Source: Actinomycetes bacterium
GTDB lineage: Bacteria; Actinomycetota; Actinomycetes; Mycobacteriales; Mycobacteriaceae
Assembly (NCBI GenBank): GCA_023404955.1
Contig: JAEXZY010000039.1
Location: forward strand, 1 to 64,000
Direction of reading: 5' to 3'
DNA: 64,000 nucleotides
The position numbers and the translations under genes were made by a program. Below are positions 10,086 to 19,813 of the stretch, piece after piece; position 1 is the stretch's first letter, and each line of letters starts with the position of its first letter. The notes under the pieces were generated by a model. That model was not told the origin of the DNA. It saw only the letters and a program-made list of their open reading frames with translations, and did not search any database.

Positions 10086-11210
10086 CTATTTCTCTCCCGC
10101 CATCAGGTCGATGAACTGGTCGAACAGGTAGTTGGCATCGCGGGGACCCGCGGCGGCCTCCGGGTGGTACTGCACGGAGAACGCCCGCCCGTTGGCCAGG
10201 GCCACGCCTTCGACCACTCCGTCGTTGGCGCAGGTGTGGGTGACCACCGCCGCGCCGAAGGGGGTGTCGAAGTCTTCGCCGGCCTCCCCTTCGAGGGCGA
10301 AGCCGTGGTTCTGCGCGGTGATCGACACCCGGCCGGTGGCGTGGTCCATCACCGGAATGTTGATGCCGCGGTGTCCGAACGTCATCTTGTAGGTGCCCCG
10401 GCCGAGCGCCCGGCCCAGGATCTGGTTGCCGAAGCAGATGCCGAACAGCGGTGTGCCGGCGTCGATCACCTGCTTGGTGACCTCCACCAGGTGGTCGGCG
10501 GTGGCGGGGTCGCCGGGACCGTTGGACAGGAACACCCCGTCCGGATGCAGGTCGGCGATCTCCGCGAAGTCGGCCGACGACGGCAGCACGTGGGTGCGGA
10601 TGCCGCGTTCGGAGAAGTTGCGCGGGGTGTTGGTCTTGATGCCCAGATCCAGCGCCACCACGGTGAACCGTTGCGCGCCAGACGGTTCCACGACATAGCG
10701 GTCGGCGGTGCTCACCTCGCCGGCCAGATCGGCACCGAGCATGGAGGCCTGCCCGCGCACCCGAGCCAGCAGTTCGTCGGTGTCGGCGAGAGCGGCCCCG
10801 CTGAAAACACCGGCCTTCATCGAGCCGCGGCTGCGCAGATGACGCACCACTGCGCGGGTGTCGATGCCCGCGATGCCGACCACGCCCTGGCGGCGCAGCT
10901 CGTCGTCGAGGGTGCGGGTGGCCCGCCAGTTCGAGGCACGTGGCGAGGGATCGCGCACCGCGTAACCCGCGACCCAGATCTTGTCCCCGCGACTCTCGCT
11001 GTCCTCGTCGTTCCAGCCCGTGTTGCCGATCTGCGGGGCCGTCGCGACCACGATCTGACGGTGATAGCTGGGGTCGGTCAGCGTCTCCTGGTATCCGGAC
11101 ATGCCGGTGGAGAACACCGCCTCGCCGAGCGTTTCGCCCTCCGCACCGAATGGTGTGCCGGTGAACACCCGGCCGTCTTCGAGCACGAGCACGGCCACAT
11201 CCGCCGTCAT
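10086..11210 (-). CDS. carA: Carbamoyl-phosphate synthase small (glutaminase) subunit
   Basis: Class I glutamine amidotransferase subunit that supplies ammonia to CarB. The N-terminal CPSase_sm domain has [17 protein letters not shown]. The C-terminal amidotransferase has the nucleophile in [15 protein letters not shown] and the His/Glu pair in QYHPEAAAG. The start is ATG 11210 with AGGAGGTGGC directly upstream; an earlier in-frame start (11231) is ignored. The start codon overlaps the stop of the upstream PH-like gene as ATGA, and the stop abuts carB. Sequence and codon use are typically mycobacterial. Confidence 0.97.
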   Translation of the reverse strand: MTADVAVLVLEDGRVFTGTPFGAEGETLGEAVFSTGMSGYQETLTDPSYHRQIVVATAPQIGNTGWNDEDSESRGDKIWVAGYAVRDPSPRASNWRATRTLDDELRRQGVVGIAGIDTRAVVRHLRSRGSMKAGVFSGAALADTDELLARVRGQASMLGADLAGEVSTADRYVVEPSGAQRFTVVALDLGIKTNTPRNFSERGIRTHVLPSSADFAEIADLHPDGVFLSNGPGDPATADHLVEVTKQVIDAGTPLFGICFGNQILGRALGRGTYKMTFGHRGINIPVMDHATGRVSITAQNHGFALEGEAGEDFDTPFGAAVVTHTCANDGVVEGVALANGRAFSVQYHPEAAAGPRDANYLFDQFIDLMAGEK

Positions 11211-11710
11211 GCCACCTCCTCGGGAAGCCATTTCGAATAGTCGCGCCGGTTGTCGGCGCGGAAGCCGGTGTCGATCTCCACCCCGGTGGGCAGGCGCCAG
11301 CGGATCGCCAGGATGCCGTCGTGCGTCAGCGCTTTCCCGGCGAGGCTCTTCTCGGCGCGGATGCCGGTGATCATCTCGGCGGGAATCCAGATCGGGCCGG
11401 CGCCGGTGCGCTGCATCATGATTCCCTCGGGGTACCGGGTCAGCACGGCCTTGGCCCGGAAGCCGAGGTCCGCGGCCGCGACCCGGTCGTTCCAGTTGGG
11501 CACCAGCGTGGACCCGACGTAGAGACCCTTGGTCGGTGCGATGATCGCCGAGCCGACGGTGTCGGGGAGCTGCGGCAGCGTGCCGAGCAGCTGCGCCTGG
11601 CGTTCGGAGCGGCGGCGCCAGCCGCGCAGCATCGCGCCGATCAGCACCGCGATCAGCAGAGCCAGGATCGCGGCCATGATCAGCGAGGCCACCAGAGTCG
11701 CGGTGTTCAT
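11207..11710 (-). CDS. Membrane-anchored PH-like protein (Rv1382 type)
   Basis: A conserved mycobacterial protein of unknown role inside the pyr operon. 167 residues: one N-terminal transmembrane helix (about residues 5-28) followed by a basic [10 protein letters not shown] stretch. A soluble domain of about 125 residues follows, with strand-like segments ([53 protein letters not shown]) that fit a bacterial PH-like fold. It overlaps pyrC upstream (ATGA) and carA downstream (ATGA), so its expression is tied to pyrimidine synthesis. It has no recognisable catalytic motif. Confidence 0.85.
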   Translation of the reverse strand: MNTATLVASLIMAAILALLIAVLIGAMLRGWRRRSERQAQLLGTLPQLPDTVGSAIIAPTKGLYVGSTLVPNWNDRVAAADLGFRAKAVLTRYPEGIMMQRTGAGPIWIPAEMITGIRAEKSLAGKALTHDGILAIRWRLPTGVEIDTGFRADNRRDYSKWLPEEVA

Positions 11711-12990
11711 GCGCCCGCCTTCCCGTCGCGGGCGGTGACGGTGCCCCGCAGCAGGGTCGCCGTCACGACGGCCGGCAGTTCCATCGCCTCGTACGGGGTG
11801 TTGTCGGACCGGCTGGCCAGCGCGGCGCCGGTGACCGTCCACCGCGCGTCCGGGTCGATCACGGTCAGGTTCGCGGGCTCCCCCACCTCCAGCGGGCGGC
11901 CCTGGTCCGGCAGGCCGACGATTCGGGCGGGCGCCTCGCTCATCACCCGTGCGACGTCACGCCAGGTCAGGAGGCCGGGCCGCACCATCGTCTCGACGAC
12001 CACCGACAGCGCGGTCTGCAATCCGAGCATGCCGGGGCGGGCATGGGCGAATTCACACATCTTCTCGTGCTCGGCGTGGGGCGCGTGATCGGTTGCGACA
12101 CAATCGATCACACCGTCGGCCAGCGCCTGGCGCAGCGCGACCGCGTCGGCGGCTTCCCGTAGCGGCGGGTTGACCCGGTTGCGGCCGTCGTAGTCGGCGA
12201 GGCGGCTGTCGTCGAGCAGCAGGTGGTGCGGGGTGACCTCGGCGGTGATCGCGATGCCCTGCTCCTTGGCCCACCGGATGAGCTCCACGGTGCCGGCTGT
12301 GGAGGCGTGGCAGATGTGCACGCGGGCGCCGGCGTCGCGGGCCAGGAGCGCGTCGCGGGCCACGATGGATTCCTCGGCGGCGCGCGGCCAGCCGGCCAGG
12401 CCGAGCAGCGCGGCGGTGGGGCCTTCGTGCGCGACTGCGCCGACGGTCAACCGGGGCTCCTCGGCGTGCTGGGCGATCAAGACGCCGAGCCCGGAGGCGT
12501 ACTCGAGCGCCCGGCGCATGACCAGCGGATCGTCGACGCAGATGCCGTCGTCGGAGAACATCCGCACTTTCCCCACCCCGGCGGCCATCAGCCCCATCTC
12601 GGTGAGTTGCTTGCCCTTGAGCCCCACGGTGATCGCGCCGACCGGGTACACGTCGACAAGGCCGACCTGCTGGCCGCGGTGCCACACATGGTCGGTCACG
12701 ACCGGTGAGTCGGCGACCGGATCGGTGTTGGCCATCGCGAACACCGCGGTGTAGCCACCCAATGCCGCTGCGGCCGAACCGGTCTCGATGTCCTCGGCGT
12801 ATTCGCGGCCGGGTTCGCGCAGATGGGTGTGCAAGTCGACGAAGCCGGGCAGCAGGATCTGACCGGGCGCGTCGATGATGTCGTCAGCGCTCAGGCCGGT
12901 ACCGATCTCGGCGATCTGGCCGTCCTCGACGAGCACGTCGACAGGGTCACCCTCACCGTAGAGGAGCACTCCTTTCAGAAGGACCCTCAT
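11707..12990 (-). CDS. pyrC: Dihydroorotase
   Basis: Cyclises carbamoyl aspartate to dihydroorotate. The 427-residue protein of the amidohydrolase superfamily shows the zinc motif [10 protein letters not shown] near residue 60, [11 protein letters not shown], the HICHAS strand and [12 protein letters not shown]. Starts at ATG 12990. Overlaps pyrB and the PH-like gene by four bases on each side (ATGA), so the operon is coupled end to end. Frames opening further upstream lie inside pyrB and are not used. Confidence 0.96.
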   Translation of the reverse strand: MRVLLKGVLLYGEGDPVDVLVEDGQIAEIGTGLSADDIIDAPGQILLPGFVDLHTHLREPGREYAEDIETGSAAAALGGYTAVFAMANTDPVADSPVVTDHVWHRGQQVGLVDVYPVGAITVGLKGKQLTEMGLMAAGVGKVRMFSDDGICVDDPLVMRRALEYASGLGVLIAQHAEEPRLTVGAVAHEGPTAALLGLAGWPRAAEESIVARDALLARDAGARVHICHASTAGTVELIRWAKEQGIAITAEVTPHHLLLDDSRLADYDGRNRVNPPLREAADAVALRQALADGVIDCVATDHAPHAEHEKMCEFAHARPGMLGLQTALSVVVETMVRPGLLTWRDVARVMSEAPARIVGLPDQGRPLEVGEPANLTVIDPDARWTVTGAALASRSDNTPYEAMELPAVVTATLLRGTVTARDGKAGA

Positions 12991-13934
12991 GCGCTGATCG
13001 CCTCCACTTCGGTACCGACGAGCAGGTGGAACAGCACCGCCATCCGCACATGCACTCCATTCGACACCTGTTGCAGCACAGCCGATTGGGACGAGTCGGC
13101 CACCGAGTGCGCGATCTCCATGCCGCGCAGCATCGGGCCGGGATGCAGCACGACGGCATGCTCGGCCAGTTGCGCCTGCCGTTTCTCGGACAGGCCGTAA
13201 CGCACGGAGTACTCCCGCGACGACGGGAAGAAGCCGCCGTTCATCCGTTCGGCCTGCACCCGCAGCATCAGCACCGCGTCGGCGAGCGGCAGTTCGGCGT
13301 CCAACTCGTGGGACACCGTGACAGGCCAGCCCGCGACACCGACAGGCAGCAACGTCGGCGGCGCGACGAGCACCACCTCGGCACCGAGGGTGTGCAGCAG
13401 CGCGACATTGGACCGGGCGACCCGGCTGTGCAGGACGTCGCCGACGATGATCACGCGCTTGCCGTCCACGGAGCCGAGCCGCTGCCTGATGGTCAGCGCG
13501 TCGAGCAGCGCCTGGGTGGGGTGCTCGTGGGTGCCGTCGCCGGCGTTGATGACCGATGGTCCGCCGGTCTCGTCGAGGGTCCAGGCGGCGAGCTGCTGCG
13601 CGGCACCCGACGCCGGATGGCGCACGATCAGGGCATCGGCCCCGGCGGCGCGCAGGGTCAGCGCGGTGTCGCGCAGCGACTCCCCCTTGGCTACAGACGA
13701 TCCCGACGCGCTGACGTTGATGACGTCGGCGCTCATCCACTTGCCCGCCACCTCGAACGACACCCGGGTACGGGTGGAATTCTCGTAGAACATCGTGATG
13801 ATCGTGCGGCCGCGCAGCGTCGGCAGCTTCTTGACCTCACGGCCGAGCAGCGCCTCGCGGAACCGGTCGGCGTCGTCGAGGATCGCGGTCGCGTCGTCAC
13901 GGCTCAGATCGGCCGCCGTCAGAAGGTGTTTCAC
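12987..13934 (-). CDS. pyrB: Aspartate carbamoyltransferase catalytic subunit
   Basis: Condenses carbamoyl phosphate with aspartate, the committed step of pyrimidine synthesis. 315 residues, with the carbamoyl-phosphate loop [18 protein letters not shown] near residue 50, the HPTQALLD motif and HPGPMLRG near the C terminus. Starts at GTG 13934, overlapping the pyrR stop as GTGA. No regulatory pyrI is present, as expected in mycobacteria. Confidence 0.97.
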   Translation of the reverse strand: MKHLLTAADLSRDDATAILDDADRFREALLGREVKKLPTLRGRTIITMFYENSTRTRVSFEVAGKWMSADVINVSASGSSVAKGESLRDTALTLRAAGADALIVRHPASGAAQQLAAWTLDETGGPSVINAGDGTHEHPTQALLDALTIRQRLGSVDGKRVIIVGDVLHSRVARSNVALLHTLGAEVVLVAPPTLLPVGVAGWPVTVSHELDAELPLADAVLMLRVQAERMNGGFFPSSREYSVRYGLSEKRQAQLAEHAVVLHPGPMLRGMEIAHSVADSSQSAVLQQVSNGVHVRMAVLFHLLVGTEVEAISA

Positions 13935-14500
13935 CGTTGCGGACCTCCATGCGGTGCGATACGGACGCCGTCGTGGCCGTCGTCTTCGGTGAGTCGTACC
14001 TTGACGTTCTCGCTGCGCGACGTCGGCACGTTCTTGCCGACGTAGTCGGCGCGGATCGGCAGTTCGCGGTGACCGCGGTCCACCAGCACCGCGAGTTGCA
14101 CCGCACGGGGTCGACCCAAGTCGCGCAGCGCGTCGAGGGCCGAGCGCACCGACCGGCCGGTGTAGAGCACGTCGTCGACCAGGATGACCAGCGCGCCGTC
14201 GATGCCGCCCTGCGGGATGGATGTGGGGGCCAGCGGCCGGGGTGGCTTCGACATCAGGTCGTCGCGGTAGAGGGTGGTGTCGAGCGCCCCGTGCGCGACG
14301 TCGGTGCCGCTGAATTCGGCGATGTTGGCCGCCAAGCGGGTGGCGAGCGTCACGCCGCGAGTGGGGATTCCGAGGAGAATGACCCGCGGCGCGTCGGGCG
14401 CGTCCAGTGCGGTCTTCTCGATGATCTGGTGGGCGATGCGGGCGATCGTTCGGCTCACGTCCGCCGCGGACATCAGTTCCCGGTCAGTGGTGGCAGCCAC
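13931..14500 (-). CDS. pyrR: Pyrimidine operon regulator / uracil phosphoribosyltransferase
   Basis: First gene of the pyr operon. PyrR proteins bind pyr mRNA leaders in response to UMP and also have UPRT activity. The PRPP-binding motif [13 protein letters not shown] is present, together with [20 protein letters not shown] and [19 protein letters not shown]. The start is GTG 14500, matching the N terminus of mycobacterial PyrR, with AGGAGG twelve bases upstream. 189 residues. The 113-base gap to the divergent hydrolase gene must contain the operon promoter and leader. In mycobacteria PyrR is reported to act on translation of its own leader. Confidence 0.96.
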   Translation of the reverse strand: MAATTDRELMSAADVSRTIARIAHQIIEKTALDAPDAPRVILLGIPTRGVTLATRLAANIAEFSGTDVAHGALDTTLYRDDLMSKPPRPLAPTSIPQGGIDGALVILVDDVLYTGRSVRSALDALRDLGRPRAVQLAVLVDRGHRELPIRADYVGKNVPTSRSENVKVRLTEDDGHDGVRIAPHGGPQR

Positions 14501-14531
14501 GTGTAACCCGGACCTCCTTCTCCGCCTCACG

Positions 14532-14553
14532 GGACGGTCGTTAAAGGACGGTC
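14532..14553. repeat. Direct repeat GGACGGTC in the pyr operon leader
   Basis: Two copies of the 8-mer (14532-14539 and 14546-14553) with a 14-base period, 32-53 bases upstream of the pyrR start. On the minus strand they read GACCGTCC. They may belong to the PyrR-responsive leader or to the divergent promoters. Function is inference. Confidence 0.35.
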
Positions 14554-14613
14554 AAATCGCGGCAAGGCTATCACTGTGCGCTGCCGTCGGCACCGCTGAC
14601 CTACTCTGGCGCG

Positions 14614-15819
14614 ATGAACCTCGACCGCAATCAGACCTCCATCGTCGAGGCGATCGACGCTGGGCTGCTGGCCGGAGCCGTGACGCTCGTGTGGCGGGGT
14701 GGCGACGTGCTGCAGGTCAACGAACTGGGCTACCGCGACGTCGACGCCAAGCTGCCGATGCAGCGCGACACCCTCTTCCGCATCGCGTCGATGACGAAGC
14801 CGGTGACGGTGGCTGCGGCGATGACGCTGATCGAGGAGGGCGCACTCGCGCTGTCCGATCGGGTGGCCACCTGGTTGCCGGAGCTGGCCGACATGCGCGT
14901 GCTCACGGACCCGGCCGGCCCGCTCGACCGGACCGTGCCGGCGCAGCGGCCGATCACGATCGAGGATCTGATGACCCACCGCAGCGGGCTGGCCTACATG
15001 TTCTCGATCCGCGGCCCGCTCGCCGACGCATACCGCAAGCTGCCCGTCCGCCAGGATCAGGACCGCTGGCTGACGGAGCTGGCGGCCCTTCCGCTGGTGC
15101 ATCAGCCCGGCGTGCGTCTGACCTACAGCCACGCCACCGACGTTCTGGGCATCCTGCTGTCCCGCCTCGTGGGCAAGCCGTTGTCCCAGGTTCTCTCCGA
15201 GCGCATCCTCGAGCCACTGGGCATGTCGGACACGGGTTTTCACGTCGGGCCGACAGGTCGGCGACGAGCGGCGACCATGTACCAGCTGTCGGCGGACAAC
15301 ACGCTGCACCATGACGTGATGGGGCCCGCGCCCATCGTCGACCCGCCGTTCTGTCAAGGCGGGGCGGGCCTGTGGTCGACGGTCGACGACTACCTGGCGT
15401 TCGCCAAAATGCTGCTGGCCGGCGGGACGTCCGATGGGGTGCGGGTGCTGTCCGAGGAGTCGGTCCGGTCGATGCGGACCGATCGACTGACCGATGAGCA
15501 GAAACGCTACGACTTCCTCGGGGCACCGTTCTGGATCGGCCGCGGGTTCGGCCTGAACCTGTCGGTGGTGACCGATCCGGCGAAGTCGCGGCAGTTGTTC
15601 GGGCCCGGCGGCGTCGGCACGTTCTCGTGGCCGGGTGCATACGGCACGTGGTGGCAGGCTGACCCGTCCGCCGACGCCATCCTGATTTACCTCATCCAGA
15701 ACATGCCGAGCCTGTCGACGGACGCCGCCGCGGCCGTTGCGGGAAACACTTCGCTGGCCAAGCTGGCGAGCGCGCAACCGAAGTTCGTGCGACGAACGTA
15801 CGAGGCCCTCGAACTCTAG
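14614..15819 (+). CDS. Serine hydrolase of the beta-lactamase / esterase (class C-like) family
   Basis: 401 residues. The catalytic SxxK motif SMTK is at residues 59-62 and the Tyr motif YSH at 171-173. A Gly-rich GPGGVGTFSWPG near residue 330 replaces the KTG box, as in esterase-type members. There is no signal peptide, so a cytosolic esterase or peptidase role is more likely than antibiotic resistance. Related to the Rv1367c group found near the pyr genes in M. tuberculosis. Divergent from pyrR. Substrate unknown. Confidence 0.85.
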   Translation: MNLDRNQTSIVEAIDAGLLAGAVTLVWRGGDVLQVNELGYRDVDAKLPMQRDTLFRIASMTKPVTVAAAMTLIEEGALALSDRVATWLPELADMRVLTDPAGPLDRTVPAQRPITIEDLMTHRSGLAYMFSIRGPLADAYRKLPVRQDQDRWLTELAALPLVHQPGVRLTYSHATDVLGILLSRLVGKPLSQVLSERILEPLGMSDTGFHVGPTGRRRAATMYQLSADNTLHHDVMGPAPIVDPPFCQGGAGLWSTVDDYLAFAKMLLAGGTSDGVRVLSEESVRSMRTDRLTDEQKRYDFLGAPFWIGRGFGLNLSVVTDPAKSRQLFGPGGVGTFSWPGAYGTWWQADPSADAILIYLIQNMPSLSTDAAAAVAGNTSLAKLASAQPKFVRRTYEALEL

Positions 15820-15855
15820 GGGCCGCTTGTCGGCGAGGCGTTGTATGGTCGAAGC

Positions 15856-17154
15856 ATGTTCGCACAGGTGTTCGATTTTGACGGTTCGGCCTCGGAGGCC
15901 GAGCTGCGCGAGGTCGTGACACGCTGCGAACAGCTCAAGGCCACCGCCGCCGCGATGCAGGCCCGCGCCACCGCCCTGTGGGCCGAGAAACGACGCGCGG
16001 CCGAGGCCGAGGCGGGGATGCCGGCGCGGAAACGCGGGCGCGGGTTGGCCTCGGAAGTCGCGATGGCCCGGGTGGATTCCCCGGCCCGCGGTAATCAGCA
16101 CCTCGGCTTCGCCCAGGCCCTGGTGCACGAAATGCCCCACACGCTGGCCGCGCTCGAATCCGGGGTGCTGACCGAATACCGGGCCACGCTGATCGTCAAA
16201 CAGTCGGCCTGCCTGACCGTCGAGGACCGGCGGACGCTGGATGCCGAACTGTGCGCAGATCAGCAGGGGCTTGTCGGGTTGGGCAATGCGCGCATCGAGG
16301 CCGCCGCTGCGGCGATCGCCGCCCGCCTCGATGCCGCCGCGGTCGTGCAACGCAGAGAGCGGGCGGCAGCCTCAGCGCGGGTATCAACGCGACCCGCCCC
16401 CAACGGCATGGTCTACCTGACCGCCCTGATGCCCCTGTCGCAGGGCATCGGGGTCTATGCGGCATTGAAGCGTGAGGCCGACATGTGCGGGGACGGGCGC
16501 CCGCGCGGGCAGATCATGACCGACACCCTGTATCAGCGGGTGACCGCCCGCCCGGCCGAGACGCCGGTGCCGATCGCGGTCAACCTGGTCATGGCCGACA
16601 CCACCCTGCTCGGCGACGACGATTCCCCGGGCTGGGTCGACGGCTACGGGCCCGTGCCCGCCGCGGTCCTGCGGAACCTGGTCTCCGACACCGTGGCCGA
16701 CGAGACCGCGAAAGCCACGTTGCGGCGGCTCTACCGCCACCCCACCAGCGGACAACTGGTCGCGATGGAATCCAAGGCCCGGATCTTCCCGAAAGGGCTG
16801 GCCGCGTTCATTGGGCTGCGCGACCAGACCTGCCGCACCCCCTACTGCGACGCCCCCATCCGCCACCACGACCACGCCACCCCCGCCCGCACGGGCGGCA
16901 AGACAAGCGCGCTCAACGGGCTCGGCGCGTGCGCAGCCTGCAACTACGCCAAAGAAGCCCCCGGCTGGACCGTCACCACCCACCAGACCAAGGGCCAGCA
17001 CACCGCCACCTACACCACCCCCACCGGCGCGACCTACCACTCCACCGCACCACCACTACCCGGACCCTCGATACGCCGCCGCTACAGCGTCATCGAAGGA
17101 CAACTCAGCATCGACATCGTCGAACTCGGTGCCGAACTCAAACGCAGCGCCTGA
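15856..17154 (+). CDS. HNH endonuclease, DUF222 / 13E12-repeat family
   Basis: 432 residues starting at ATG 15856; a TTG five codons earlier is possible. The N-terminal DUF222 helical region (about 20-300) is Ala- and Glu-rich. The C-terminal HNH module has CRTPYCDAPIRHHDHATPAR followed by CAACNYAKEAPGW, so the paired cysteines and the HH/N/H metal site look intact. This family is present in many copies in mycobacteria (13E12 repeats) and is linked to mobile or selfish DNA, although no inverted or target-site repeats were seen. It sits in the accessory patch between pyrR and nusB. Confidence 0.85.
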   Translation: MFAQVFDFDGSASEAELREVVTRCEQLKATAAAMQARATALWAEKRRAAEAEAGMPARKRGRGLASEVAMARVDSPARGNQHLGFAQALVHEMPHTLAALESGVLTEYRATLIVKQSACLTVEDRRTLDAELCADQQGLVGLGNARIEAAAAAIAARLDAAAVVQRRERAAASARVSTRPAPNGMVYLTALMPLSQGIGVYAALKREADMCGDGRPRGQIMTDTLYQRVTARPAETPVPIAVNLVMADTTLLGDDDSPGWVDGYGPVPAAVLRNLVSDTVADETAKATLRRLYRHPTSGQLVAMESKARIFPKGLAAFIGLRDQTCRTPYCDAPIRHHDHATPARTGGKTSALNGLGACAACNYAKEAPGWTVTTHQTKGQHTATYTTPTGATYHSTAPPLPGPSIRRRYSVIEGQLSIDIVELGAELKRSA

Positions 17155-17190
17155 CGGTGACAGGTGCTGCCGCGCAGTACATTACGGAGT

Positions 17191-18396
17191 ATGCAGAGCC
17201 CCACCGTAATGATCAACGGTGCCGGTATCGCCGGTCCGTCATTGGCTTTCTGGCTGAACCGCGCGGGCTATCGGGTCATCGTGCTCGAGCTGGCGTCCGG
17301 CATCCGGCCCGGTGGACAGACGGTGGATCTGCGCGGCACCGGCCGCGAGGTGGTCGAACGGATGGGCCTGCTCGACCAAATGCGCGAGCGGGCGCTGCGA
17401 CAGAGTGGCGCGGCGTGGGTGAAGTCCGATGGCAGCCGGCGGGCCGAGATGCCGGTGACCGCGTTCGGCGGCAACGGCCTGGTGTCGTCTCTGGAGATCC
17501 TGCGCGGCGATCTCGCGGAAGTGCTCTACGAGGCCACCCGCGATGACGTCGACTACCGGTTCGGCGCGACGATCGCCGGCATCGAGCAGAGCGAGGACGG
17601 TGCGGTCGCCACCTTGGCCAACGGCACCCGCCTGCCCGTCGACCTCGTCGTCGGCGCCGACGGGCCGCACTCGGCCGTTCGCCGCATCGCTTTCGGCCCC
17701 GAGAAAAGCTACGTCCGTCCCCTCGGCGGTTACCACGCGTGGTTCTCCGCCCCGGACACGGTCGGGCTCGACGGCTGGTTCCTGCTCTACCAGGCGCCCG
17801 GAGGCCTGAACGCGTCAATGCGTCCGTCACACGAGCCAGCGATAGCCAAGGCGGGGTTGGCTTTTCAGTCCGAGCCGCTGGACTACGACCGCCACGACAT
17901 CGACGGGCAACGGCAGATGCTCGTCGAGCGCTTCGCCGGAGCGGGCTGGCACTGCGATTCGCTGCTCGCCGCCGCAGAAGACGCCGACGACTTCTACTTC
18001 GACGCATTCGCACAGGTGCACATGCCGGCCTGGTCGTCGGGGCGCGTCACGCTCGTCGGCGACGCCGGCTACTGCGCGTCACCACTGTCGGGGATGGGAA
18101 CCAGCCTCGCGCTCGTCGGCGCTTACGTGCTGGCCGGTGAACTCGGCCCGGCCGAGCATTTCGACGCCGGTCGCCTCGCCCCGGCGCTGGCACGCTACGA
18201 CGAGCTGATGCGTCCGTATGTCGACCGGTGCCAGGACCTACCGCGAGGCGTCGAGGGCTACGCGCCGATGCGGGAGTCCGACATCGTGATCACCGCGGCG
18301 GTGATGAAGTGGTGCCAGCGCTGGCCGTTCCGATCAATTGCCGAGAAGAAGTGGTTCACCACAGGGGATTCGATGGAGCTGCCGGACTATCGCTGA
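17191..18396 (+). CDS. FAD-dependent monooxygenase (PHBH fold)
   Basis: 401 residues. Residues 1-35 hold the dinucleotide-binding GAGIAGPSLAFWL and the acidic end of strand 2 (VLELAS). The conserved DG motif is VGADGPHSAVR and the FAD-ribityl GD motif is VTLVGDAGYCASPLSGMG. These define the group A flavoprotein monooxygenases related to PgaE, RdmE and TetX. The start chosen is ATG 17191, with ACGGAG just upstream. The 3' end overlaps the convergent CitE-like gene by 41 bases. Substrate unknown; it may act on an aromatic compound or polyketide. Confidence 0.88.
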   Translation: MQSPTVMINGAGIAGPSLAFWLNRAGYRVIVLELASGIRPGGQTVDLRGTGREVVERMGLLDQMRERALRQSGAAWVKSDGSRRAEMPVTAFGGNGLVSSLEILRGDLAEVLYEATRDDVDYRFGATIAGIEQSEDGAVATLANGTRLPVDLVVGADGPHSAVRRIAFGPEKSYVRPLGGYHAWFSAPDTVGLDGWFLLYQAPGGLNASMRPSHEPAIAKAGLAFQSEPLDYDRHDIDGQRQMLVERFAGAGWHCDSLLAAAEDADDFYFDAFAQVHMPAWSSGRVTLVGDAGYCASPLSGMGTSLALVGAYVLAGELGPAEHFDAGRLAPALARYDELMRPYVDRCQDLPRGVEGYAPMRESDIVITAAVMKWCQRWPFRSIAEKKWFTTGDSMELPDYR

Positions 18397-19243
18397 GCAC
18401 GCCGAGTTTGGCGGCGAGGTCGAGGGTTGCTTCGGCACGGGCCCGGGTGGGACCGGCGCTGCCGTCGTAGTGGCTGGTCGGAGCGTCCAAGCGCGCGAGC
18501 GTTGCACGCGCAGCCGCGATTTCGTCGGGTGACGGGCTCAGCAGCGCGTTGATCGCCCCGGCATGGTCAGCGTCCAGGCAGAGCCGGCCCGTCATGCCCG
18601 CCGCCTTGGCCACCTCGGTGTCGCGCGGCAGATCCGCGGCGTTGACGCGCAGCGTCGGACCGTCGATCGGGGCGGGCAGACCCGCGGCCCGGCTGGCGAT
18701 CACCAGGCGGGCGCGCGGATAGGCCAGCACCGTGGGATCGGCGCTCATGCCGGTATCACGACGGAAATCGCCGATGCCGAACGCGATTCGGGCGCACGAG
18801 CGCGCAATCTCCAGTGCGGACTCGATCCCGAGCGCCGACTCGATCAGCGCGACCACCGGCGTCCCGGCCGGCAACCGCTGCGCGGTCGCGACCACATCGT
18901 GTGCGGACTCGACCTTGGCGAGCATCACGCCGTTCAGGCCCGGCGCCGCCGCCACGGCATCCAGATCGGCGTGCCAGTCCGGTGTGCCCGCGCTGCTGAT
19001 CCGCACCCAGGCCGATCCATCGCTGTGCAGCCACTCGCCGACCGCCTGCCTGCCGGCCGGCTTCTCGGCGTCGGGCAGGCCGTCCTCGATGTCGAGCACC
19101 ACCACGTCGGCATCCGACCGCATCGATCTCCAGAAGCCGGGCCGCCCCGGCTGCAGCAGCCACGTTCGTGCCAAGGACCAGTGCGGCCGGTGGACACGGT
19201 GCGCTTCAGGGAAGACCGTCACCTTTGCGATGTTCGCGGACAA
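18356..19243 (-). CDS. CitE-like lyase (HpcH/HpaI aldolase family)
   Basis: 295 residues of the TIM-barrel CitE family, which cleaves or ligates (malyl/citramalyl)-CoA-type compounds. Seen: VVVLDIEDGLPDAEKPAGR (Mg2+ and CoA region), VMLAKVESAHDV, ALIESALGIESA and FGIGDFRRDTGM. No citrate lyase alpha or gamma subunits are near, so it is probably a stand-alone enzyme, as for mycobacterial CitE homologues. The start is uncertain: TTG 19243 is taken, and GTG 19222 is an alternative. Overlaps the FAD monooxygenase tail to tail by 41 bases. Confidence 0.82.
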   Translation of the reverse strand: MSANIAKVTVFPEAHRVHRPHWSLARTWLLQPGRPGFWRSMRSDADVVVLDIEDGLPDAEKPAGRQAVGEWLHSDGSAWVRISSAGTPDWHADLDAVAAAPGLNGVMLAKVESAHDVVATAQRLPAGTPVVALIESALGIESALEIARSCARIAFGIGDFRRDTGMSADPTVLAYPRARLVIASRAAGLPAPIDGPTLRVNAADLPRDTEVAKAAGMTGRLCLDADHAGAINALLSPSPDEIAAARATLARLDAPTSHYDGSAGPTRARAEATLDLAAKLGVLSDSPAAPSNPLW

Positions 19244-19297
19244 CTGCAGTCAAGACCAGGTTGCGCACATTTAGTTCATCGCCGGCGGCGAGAGAAT

Positions 19298-19813
19298 TCA
19301 CCCCGTGGTGCTGTCGGTGCCGTTGCTGACGGACCGCACCGCCGCCGCGGCGGCCCGGATCTGCGGCGTCACGAGCATCACCTGACCGAGCACTCCGTTG
19401 ACGAATCCGGGCGAGTCGTCCGTCGACAACCGCTTGGCCAGCTCGACCGCCTCATCGACGGCCACCGGCTCGGGCACATCCTCGGCGTGTAGCAACTCCC
19501 ACACCGCGACCCGCAGGATGGCTCGGTCCACGGCCGGCAGCCGGTCGAGTGTCCACCCCTGCAAGTGTGAGGAGATCAGATCGTCGATGTGCGCCCGGTG
19601 TTCGGTGACCCCACGCGCCACGGTCACCGTGTACGGGTTCAGCGGCGCGAGGCCATCATCGTCGGACCAATCATCGGTTTGCTTCTGCGCCAACGTATTT
19701 CGCGCGTCCGCAACCTCGGCCGGGGTGATGTCGCGGGCTTCTGCCTCGAACAGCAGATCCACCGCGCGTTTACGGGCCTGATGGCGGCCCCGATCACCTC
19801 TACGGTCAGCCAT
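19298..19813 (-). CDS. nusB: Transcription antitermination protein NusB
   Basis: 171-residue all-helical antitermination factor that works with NusE (S10) at boxA in rRNA operons. The N-terminal [17 protein letters not shown] and the C-terminal [20 protein letters not shown] with VNGVLGQV are diagnostic. Overlaps efp by eight bases, and the pepQ-efp-nusB order is the mycobacterial one. The C-terminal tail after residue 150 is low-complexity. Confidence 0.96.
   Translation of the reverse strand: MADRRGDRGRHQARKRAVDLLFEAEARDITPAEVADARNTLAQKQTDDWSDDDGLAPLNPYTVTVARGVTEHRAHIDDLISSHLQGWTLDRLPAVDRAILRVAVWELLHAEDVPEPVAVDEAVELAKRLSTDDSPGFVNGVLGQVMLVTPQIRAAAAAVRSVSNGTDSTTG

Noticed and set aside
8304..11240. 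Plus-strand open frame of 978 codons antisense to carB and carA
   Set aside because: It is the GC-rich mirror of the real genes: no domain, low-complexity Arg/Gly/Asp/His composition, and both minus-strand genes are unmistakable.
14614..15819. Antibiotic-resistance beta-lactamase
   Set aside because: The SMTK and YSH motifs fit esterase or peptidase relatives as well; there is no signal peptide and the KTG box is replaced.
14527..16350. Minus-strand open frame of 607 codons across the serine hydrolase and HNH genes
   Set aside because: It spans two unrelated plus-strand genes and has no recognisable motif, so it is a high-GC shadow.
15856..17154. Insertion sequence or mobile intron around the HNH gene
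   Set aside because: No transposase, no terminal inverted repeats, no target duplication and no intron structure were seen; only the family's reputation suggests mobility.
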